64,000 nt of DNA from Arctopsyche grandis (taxonomy: Eukaryota; Arthropoda; Insecta; Trichoptera; Hydropsychidae). The DNA lies in assembly GCF_051622035.1 (NCBI RefSeq), contig NC_135362.1, positions 27,091,001-27,155,000 of the forward strand, given 5' to 3'. The position numbers and the translations under genes were made by a program. Of this stretch, positions 56,285-64,000 are shown one piece after another. The number at the start of each line of letters is the position of its first letter. The first letter of the stretch is position 1. The notes beneath the pieces are model-generated. The model had not been told where the DNA came from. It saw only the letters and a list, made by a program, of their open reading frames with translations, and did not search any database.

Positions 56285-56725
56285 ACTTTATCTATGTACG
56301 TAGTAACAATAGATGAAGTTTTGTGCTCATGCGAAAATTCGAACTCGAGATTTTGACTGATTCTAACTCAGATAGATCACTGATCACGTTTTTATGATCT
56401 AGGAAAAATGTGTGTGTGTCTGTGAATTTTTGGGATTTTTTGAACACCGTTAGTACTATCGAACTGAAACTTAGTATCGGTTACTGAAATTCTTACCGAT
56501 ACGACGTAAATTTTCAAATTGACCGGAAATGGTACCTTCCTTTATTGTTGTCCTCTTTTTTTTAGTTTTTGAATTAAATTATCTCTCAAACCACTTACGG
56601 AATCGGATTATAATTTTTTTACATGTAATGGAAATTATAAATTTTATAACTAAATATTTTTTGAATATTTTTACCTGAACCGGAAGTAATACTTTTACTT
56701 CAGTTACTTTATCTATGTACGTAGT
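56285..56725 (+). repeat. Dispersed repeat W, copy 2, with terminal direct repeats
   Basis: Matches copy 1 at 47575. ACTTTATCTATGTACGTAGT occurs at its start (about 56288) and again in the same orientation at about 56705, bracketing roughly 420 bases. Confidence 0.65.
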
Positions 56726-56760
56726 TTTTTTTTGTTTCCCAGTGTATGTATACATACATA

Positions 56761-57240
56761 ACCAGCAGCGTGGTCTAGTGGTGAATGTTGAATTATTTCG
56801 TACTTGATGTTACGAGTTCGATTCCCGCTAAGTCTCGCTGTTGGCCAGACCTTGGTTTGTCGAGTTCGATTATTTCTTATCAGAATTTGACAATTTTTTT
56901 GATTTTCATTGAAACGATTCCTGTAAAATTGGCGTTTCCTTCCCAATTTTTTGTTACGAACCTTTAGTTACTGTTATATCTTAGGTTTCGCCATATTGCT
57001 CACCATAGATGTCTCTGTGGTTGTTTATCGAATATAAAATTCGTATTGTTACATGAAAGTTATTCATCGTCATTTATCGTATTAATACGATGTTTGAAAT
57101 ATCTGACCATAGATGTCAGGTATTGTTTAGATTTACATGTATCTATGTAATAATTATGTGGACCAGGAAGGCGCATTTGGGGTTTACCTGTTAAGCCTTC
57201 CTGGTATATTTGTATATATGTTTGTAAAAATATGTATGTA
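56761..57240 (+). mobile_element. SINE (family 2 head, family-1-type 3' stem-loop)
   Basis: Head CCAGCAGCGTGGTCTAGTGG, B-box-like GAGTTCGATTCCC, common body. The 3' end is a stem-loop CCAGGAAGGC/GCCTTCCTGG (57163-57204) with loop GCATTTGGGGTTTACCTGTT plus AA, then an A-rich tail. It joins the head of one family with the tail of the other. Confidence 0.75.
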
Positions 57241-57384
57241 TGTAAAAAATATGTATATTGAGTACATTGATAAAGGTTATTTTTTAATGTAAGTTTTTCC
57301 AGTGACTTGCAAAACACTGTTTTTATAGTATTATTCAAAGAATACAATAATTTATAAAATAAAGTACATATATAAAATAGAGTG

Positions 57385-57760
57385 AAAGTGGGGTTAAGCG
57401 TTCCGGTAATTTTATTACGGTGCGGGCGTATGAAAATTTACACGCGAGCCGTTAATAATGCACGCCCGGAAAAATCGATGGTGTTGACCTGAAAAGCGGA
57501 CATTTGAACCCGGATGGTGTGACCATTATCTCCCATGAAATCTACACGTCGTCGGTAATAGTGAAAAATGAGTGGACCACTCTCAATACCGACCAACGTT
57601 TGCTGAAAATTCGCATTCACGCAAAACGAACGTTGAAAAATGATGAACGCAAAAAAAGTCGACGCAAAAATCTAAGGAAATTTCCCATTAAAGGATTGAA
57701 GATAAATGAACGGGACGCTTTCAATGAAAGCTGTTTTTTTAGTCATCAACCCGCATGCGG
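57385..57760. other. GC-richer island
   Basis: Unique-looking sequence; a 112-codon plus frame (57504-57842) shows no domain. Possible regulatory segment. Confidence 0.3.
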
Positions 57761-58199
57761 CTCTTTGAATATTCCGATTTTATCGAATGAAATTTCAATA
57801 TGTAATTGCTTGAAAAATTATACATATGTACATGTAGGCTGAAATTACATGTCATTAAGGCATATGTTTACGAGATTAAAATTTTAGATATTAAGTCAAA
57901 TTAATGCTTTTCGTATAAAGTCGGTTCAAAACACACATTTTTTTTATTGATATACTCAATGTATTATACCTATATATATATACATATGCACACCGGGTCT
58001 TTTTTTGTGCGGTTTATAATTAATGCAAATTTAAAAAAAAAAAGATAATTTCGGACATTACCATAACAGTGCACCGTTGTTTTAGTTGTTTAAATACGTT
58101 ACGTGCGAAATCTGGCTTTTGCTGCGTTTTTAGCAAGGCGACATTGTCACGCAAAGGTGGAAGGTAAGCCCAACCGGCCTTGTTTGGTGCAAACTCGGT

Positions 58200-58440
58200 T
58201 TAGTAAATATTTTTAGTAAAAAATTCGTATTGTTACATAAAATGTTATTGATCGTATTGTAGACGATGTTTGTAATGTCTGATCATTGATGTCAGGTATT
58301 GTTTCGATGTATGTATGTAATAATTATGTATTTAATATATAATTATATAATTTCTTGAGTCTTAATCTGTTTAGCACACTCGCCGCTTTGGAGCAATCTG
58401 TTAGGCAAGTGTGCATGATTAATTGAATTAAAAAATATAT
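58200..58440 (+). mobile_element. SINE 3' half with stem-loop
   Basis: Only the distal body and the stem-loop GCACACTCGCC (58374-58384), loop GCTTTGGAGCAATCTGTTA, GGCAAGTGTGC (58404-58414) remain. Confidence 0.65.
58374..58414 (+). repeat. SINE 3' stem-loop, variant stem
   Basis: 11-bp stem with one mismatch. The outermost pair is G-C where the copies at 19399 and 62699 have T-A, a compensatory change. Confidence 0.7.
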
Positions 58441-58850
58441 ATATATATATTTATATGAATCAACGAATCTTTAATAAAATGTCACATTTGACATCAAAAT
58501 AGCTTATTTTAGTCTGTTAATATTTCATAAAATTAACATATTTTTGTGGGAGATTCTGTATTTAGAATAAAAATATATTCTCAAGAAAGTTTCCAATAAC
58601 ATTTTTATTTCAAAATAATAACTGTGGCATGAAAATCACAATTTTCTGAAAAACCGCTTTCGCCATACAAATGGCCATTGTGAGCGTGGCGCACTTTGTA
58701 TAGGAGTTTCGGGTAAAGCGACGACTTTCAACTCTCATTAATCAGTCAAAACTTAAATATGAATAAACTCAAATAAAAAAAAACCAGACAATACTGCAAT
58801 AAGAGTCTATTGGACGTTTATTTATTTTACAAATAGTGAAAATATCGAAA

Positions 58851-58908
<58 letters not shown>

Positions 58909-59105
58909 GCATATATATAAAAATATATAAACGCATATATGAAATAAAAACCCCTTTTTCGAAATTTTGTCGACATAAATCGATTGGCACAGAATGAGAC
59001 TCATTGTGTGGTTTAAAAACACTGTTTACTCGACGGAGCGCCCCAACGGTGTAAATCGTTTGATGCGTTACATGTAATCAGCAGATAAGTGGAGTAGCGC
59101 TAACC
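58440..59105. other. AT-rich with microsatellite
   Basis: (AT)n at 58850-58908. No gene seen. Confidence 0.5.
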
Positions 59106-59107
59106 AT

Positions 59108-59575
59108 GAAATGAAATCCTATTACCTCTCGAGATAGAACCTACGCTTAAATTGAAAAAAAATCAGAAGGAAATTCAATTTTTATAAAAGTGGTGGTATA
59201 TAAAACTAGCCAAACAAACTCATAATAGCACGGAAAAAAATGTATAACCAACGGCGTGGACTAATGGTTAGCGTATTATGTTTCGAGCAGAGGGGTCACG
59301 GGTACGAGTCCCACTAGAGTCTCGCTGCTGGCCAGACCTTGGTTTGTGACTCCAGGTCGATAGTTTCCTATCAGAGTTTGCCAATTTCTATAATAAAATG
59401 CTGCAAAAATGTATCCATGTCACTGTGGATTATGTTTGTATGAATTCGCATTGTATAAAAATGCCTGTATTAATTGCATTATTGCATTTTTTCTGTACAC
59501 TTCACGCTTTGGAGCGATCTGTAAAGGCGAGTATAAGGTACATATATGTTTGATTGAAATAAAATAAATAAAAAC
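59108..59575 (+). mobile_element. SINE (family 2) with extra 5' block, second copy
   Basis: Near-identical partner of 46222-46640 over the first 290 bases. It then continues to a degraded stem-loop (CGCTTTGGAGCGATCTGTAA near 59510) and an AATAAAATAAATAAA tail. Confidence 0.75.
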
Positions 59576-59616
59576 ATGTACAGGATGACAACTCCATTCT
59601 TCAACTATAAGAATTG

Positions 59617-59800
59617 TAAATAGGCTTTTGAGCTATTTTTCCTATTATGCTGTACATTAACATTAGAATAATATAATACTATGATTACTAACAAAATTAA
59701 ATTAAAATTGTAAAATAGAAAATGATCAGTAGATCAGTAGCTATTTAAATAACATAATTAACATAATTTAGTAATAATAAAAAGCATTTAAAAATCAAAT
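59617..59800 (+). repeat. Dispersed repeat Y, copy 2
   Basis: Matches 21021-21180, including GATCAGTAGATCAGTAGCTA. Confidence 0.6.
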
Positions 59801-60019
59801 TCTTCAACCCAAGCATGCCAACCTAATAATTCATATTTACATGCATACATAATGACTCAAAAAAATACTCACATTTCACAAAGAGGCATTCATTTAATAA
59901 ATAAAGTTGCTGATTACTAGACTGAAGTATCTTTAAGTGCTTTTAATAAAATTTGAAACACGTCTGAAAATAATTTAGACTCAACGGCAACATTGAAAAA
60001 CACTTGGCTCTTACTTTTA

Positions 60020-60640
60020 ATTAAAAATTAATTACGAGAAAAACGGAAAGACGAACGAGCAAAAAAAAACAATTTGTTTCAGGAGTAATTTGAGGTGAGC
60101 GTTCAAAAGGAACGAGACGAGAATGCCAGAGACACTTCGACTAATAATAATGGAAAAACGTGGAAACGCCATTTATTTTCCCCCGAAAAATAAACGCGAA
60201 CGCTTTTTCGGACACGGCGAGCGACACATTTCCCACGGGACGATCGAAGGGACATATAGCGGCAGGGGGATGAGGCGGAAGGGCTTAGTCTGGACCTTAA
60301 TCTCGAGAATTCATTGATCACTCTTCGGGGGCGTATTGTTCAGTGTGAAAACTTGAACGGAAGCCAATTATCGCTCAAAGGATAAATCTGTTTAACTTGG
60401 GCGCTTTCCCTCCGAACTCAATTTCGATTAATCGCATTATTAGACGAGTTTGCGTTTCGCACACACTCTCTATCTCGCGAAACCGTCACGATTCCCATTT
60501 ATTCATTTTCGCCCGAATTTATTCATGGAATCGGTTAATCAGCGGAACCGTCGACGTGTGAGCCTCTTTCGGTTGCGGGTATCTTCATGAATATTGAGAG
60601 AAATGTTATGGACCGCTCGTTAAATGGATTGGGATCGTGT
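60020..60640. other. GC-richer island
   Basis: Unique-looking, with overlapping frames on both strands (60103-60321) and no domain. One of several such islands upstream of otopetrin exon 1; the missing 5' exon of that gene could lie in one of them, but I could not identify it. Confidence 0.3.
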
Positions 60641-61008
60641 ACACATATGTATGTACATACGTAAATAGACTCTGAAAAAATGTGAAACTAAATTTAAGCC
60701 CATTTCCCAAAATTCCACTAACCAAGAGTTTTGATGAATACGTTTGTATGGACAAGGCGCTGGGGTCCAACCCTTTTAAATTCTTTTGTATACCACCTCT
60801 GAAATATCAAAACATGTTTCACCGTGTGGTTTTTTCTTCTAATATTATTAGTTCCAACATTTGATAGCTTTTTCTGTTTTCATTAACTTATTATACACAC
60901 TATTACTTCAGAGTATTTTCGGTTCATCAAAAAGCATTTTCAACCGATTATCCCATTTGAATCAAAATCAGAAGAAAAATCAGTCTCAACACTCCTTTCT
61001 ATCTACAT

Positions 61009-61163
61009 AAATTGGCTTTGATAGAAAATGATTGATCTGGAGTCGTATGCATACATACATACATATAAGGTCTGGTCAGCAACACCGGGGAAAGGGAATT
61101 AACCCATGACCCCTCATTTGAAAGCATTACACGCTAACCGCAGAGCTATGTTGCTGGCTATAT
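61009..61163 (-). mobile_element. SINE (family 2) 5' part
   Basis: On minus, GCCAGCAACATAGCTCTGCG, B-box-like GGGTTAATTCCC and the start of the common body (CAGACC...). Confidence 0.7.
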
Positions 61164-61176
61164 CTTATAATTAGTC

Positions 61177-61303
<127 letters not shown>

Positions 61304-61349
61304 ACCGTCTCTATCGAGTATTCGTATCAATGCTCTCTGACGTTTGAAT

Positions 61350-62425
61350 TTGTAAGATTCCCTTGGGCTGGTGTGCCAGAGGTCCCTAAACTGATCGAGT
61401 GCGATTTAACGGCTCACAATAGGCACAAAGGGCGACAACAATACATGCAGGAAGAGAGAGGGAGGTAGAAATAAAAGCGGCTGCAGATCTGTGAAAGCTC
61501 ACTCAACCGGAGGACATAAATCATTCATAAGAATGAGAGTATCTAGAGACCGCTTTTATTTTTCGCGGAATTTTCGCCCGCAAGCTGGCGGCACGGAAAG
61601 CTCGCTTTTCCGCGCGAAGAAAAGCCACCGTGTAAATCAGTTGTTTGTTGGTTTTTGTTGGTTTTTTGCTTTTCCGAGCTTTCTCTTTTGGTCTATGCGA
61701 CTTCCGGACGTTGGCTTTTCATCGTTTAAACTGCAGTTTAGCTTCCGAATATATGAATATGATATCGGGATCTTTTGTACATTTGCGCTTTTGTTCCTAT
61801 CGATGATACCTTACCTATTCCATTTATATTTAGATATCTCAATTCTGATCCTCGCTTTTTCAGCGTATCATATACATATATTGTATAGGTACAATATTTT
61901 TCTTTAGTTCAATAAATAAACAAGGCTATTGGAGACAAGATATTTTTTTGTATGTTAAAAAATATTATTAAGTATTAATTTTAATCTTTTTATATATATT
62001 TTTTTCGTTTCAGCAACTCTGGATACGAAAGAAATTCGTAGTACGCTGAGTCAGATGCGTTGAGTTGTGCCATTTCAGCAATATCCAGACTCAAGGAAAT
62101 GGAAAAAAGGAAGATTGACAGGCGAAGACAGCAAGAGTGGGAGCGAATTAAATGGATTTGAGCAAAATGGAAAAGAAGAAGAGATAATTAAGCACCAGAA
62201 TTCAAGCACCAAATCAATATCAATAATTCAGAGGAAGATTTTCCAATGTTTGATACAAATAAATAATATAGTTGCAACATTTTTAAATTAAAAAAGCGTA
62301 TGTATATTGTAGGAATAAGAGTGATTTTTCATCTATTAATGTTTATTTTTATTTGTAATTTTAATATAATCAATATTTGAAGTTGATATTTATATTTTTC
62401 GAAAATGTATTCACTTGTATTATGA
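61350..62425. other. Unassigned; GC-richer at 61370-61720
   Basis: No recognised gene. The 138-codon frame at 61491-61907 is Phe-rich and hydrophobic by composition and shows no family signature. Confidence 0.35.
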
Positions 62426-62432
62426 TATTCAA

Positions 62433-62770
62433 GACCAGCAGCGTGGACTAGTGGTTAGCATATTATGATTTCGAGTCTATTTTTATAATAAAATACTGCA
62501 AAAACTTCTACATAGATATCTCTGTGGATGATGTTTGTATGAATTCGCATTTGTATAAATCCTCGTATTGATCGTATTGTATAAAAGCTTGTTATGATAC
62601 TTTGCAATGTTCGACCATACATAGATGTTGTACATAAATGTAAAAATATACAAAAGTATTTATATACATAATTCAGTGTATTTCTTGATCTGTATTAGTA
62701 CACTCGTCGCTTTGGAGCGATCTGTTAAGACGATTGTATATGTTTGCTTGAATAAATAAAATATAAAATA
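62433..62770 (+). mobile_element. SINE (family 2) with internal deletion
   Basis: Head CCAGCAGCGTGGACTAGTGG is joined almost directly to the distal body. The stem-loop is TACACTCGTC (62699-62708), loop GCTTTGGAGCGATCTGTTAA, GACGATTGTA (62729-62738), followed by an AATAAATAAAAT tail. Confidence 0.75.
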
Positions 62771-62948
62771 TTCACCGAATGACTTATAACCGATTGAATA
62801 TATAATATATGTAATTATCAATCAATCATCCTCTTTATCCATAAAATATTACATAAACGATCTGCAAGACGAGAATATATTTCCCTTAAAATAGTGACTC
62901 AAAAAACTACAGTATATAAAATACGTATGCAGACAGTTAGGTAAATCT

Positions 62949-63210
62949 TCTTATATATAAAACCGAAACGGCGTCTGTAATTCGTTTTTGATTGGCTGTC
63001 GTCAAACTCGATTCTGATTGGCTGTCGTCAAACTCGTTTCTGATTGGCTGTCGTGAAACTCTTTTTCTTATTGGCTGGATTTGTCGAAGACGTTTGTGAT
63101 AAGTCTTTCGTTAAAAATTATAATTTTTTTTTCGATTCAAATAAATTTAATAAAAAAACAAATGTACATTCAATCTCCATTTACCGAGCGAAGCCGGGTA
63201 GCACCACTAG
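62949..63210 (+). mobile_element. Helitron-like element, same subfamily as 9032-9324
   Basis: Starts TCTTATATATAAAACCGAAA, contains GGCGTCTGTAATTCG and three tandem GATTGGCTGTCGTC units, and ends TTACCGAGCGAAGCCGGGTA then CACCACTAG. The next base is C rather than T. Confidence 0.65.
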
Positions 63211-63214
63211 CCTA

Positions 63215-64000
63215 AGATCAAACTCTACAAACGAAACTTTTTCAATATGAAAGATACCCTCTACAAGTTTTTAAAGTACACACCACATCGTACCGATTCG
63301 ATTGAAAGCATTTTGGCACACACACAACCCAACAGTTTTGGAACTCGCAGGCAAATTTATACGATTGGCACTCTAATAGATTTCAAGATATGTGTGTACA
63401 CTCGCTGGAAAAGTCGTAAGTTACACATCGATGTGCACGCTAGTGTTATTTGTGTACATTTGGGAGAAAGTGAACAAGCGAATGAAATAAGGTCCCTTCT
63501 GCTGGTATTGGCAGGTAATCAATAAGACTCTGGCTGAATTGCAACACGACACGGAAACGGGAAATAAACGAAAACAATTCCGACTAATATACATTCACAA
63601 ATATGTAATCAACCATGTACGTATATATATACATATGTATGTATATACGTTCGGGATTATTAATTATAAGACTGCGAGCTTTGGGGAAAATTCGAGAAAC
63701 TGTAATCCCCGAGTGAAATATTTGGCTTCAAATTGGTGGCGAAAAGAGAAATGGGAAATATCACGTTACGCTCGGCAAGCTCCGGAAAAGAATTGAATAA
63801 ATTATGGACGGTGGTTGAATTTTATTTTTCTTTAAAATTAAACGTGAAGAGTGAAAGGTTGCAGATGTTACAATTAGCATTGTTAATTTTCTGGTTCTCC
63901 GGTGACCCAGATATTTTATTTATAAATTTAGCAGAACATTTTAAAATTGCAAACATTTTTATAATCGATTAGGTAAATTATGAATTTTAATTTCGTTAAC
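63215..64000. other. Window end, no supported gene
   Basis: Frames at 63247-63525, 63539-63796 and 63733-63972 overlap or abut but carry no domain or splice context that I could recognise. Confidence 0.35.

Noticed and set aside
61491-61907. 138-codon Phe-rich frame
   Set aside because: Hydrophobicity follows from T-rich sequence; no recognisable protein family or splice context.

Overview
This window is nuclear DNA from an insect. It is AT-rich, its genes are split by introns with GT/AG borders, and it is crowded with SINE, LINE, Helitron and small DNA-transposon remnants. It carries an apparently intact telomerase reverse transcriptase gene. Flies of the Drosophila type have lost telomerase, so a non-dipteran, probably holometabolous insect (moth, caddisfly or beetle grade) is likely. 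I cannot fix the order from sequence alone.

Layout. 1-14.2 kb holds no recognised protein gene. It contains Helitron-like ends, a solo LTR, a foldback transposon with 9-bp target duplications, Harbinger-like MITEs and several GC-richer segments of unknown role. A candidate promoter plus first exon on the minus strand (14271-14523) may begin a gene whose introns fill this region. 14.8-19.6 kb is a repeat field: a truncated LINE, a mosaic of direct and inverted copies, SINEs and a local duplication. 19653-20948 (minus) encodes an unrecognised secreted protein. 23518-25737 (plus) is a single-exon TERT, 739 aa, with all reverse transcriptase motifs. 25.8-33.6 kb is again transposon debris.

From 34220 to at least 50163 (minus) lies an otopetrin-family proton channel gene. 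I reconstructed six exons. All five internal junctions agree in reading phase, and together they encode all 12 transmembrane segments (588 aa plus a split first codon). Its 5' exon or exons were not found and lie somewhere right of 50.2 kb or outside the window. The rest, to 64 kb, consists of SINEs, Helitrons, microsatellites and GC-richer islands that may be regulatory.

The genes do not form an operon or pathway; they are independent eukaryotic loci. The most unusual signal is a recurrent stem-loop close to the 3' end of otherwise different SINE and LINE copies. Its loop of about 20 nt is conserved (core TTGGRG..A.CTGT.A), while the roughly 7-11-bp stem changes sequence between families but stays self-complementary. 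This is the pattern expected for a structured RNA recognised by a LINE reverse transcriptase. Several DNA transposons can also be delimited to the base by perfect target-site duplications, and the order of several nested insertions can be read.
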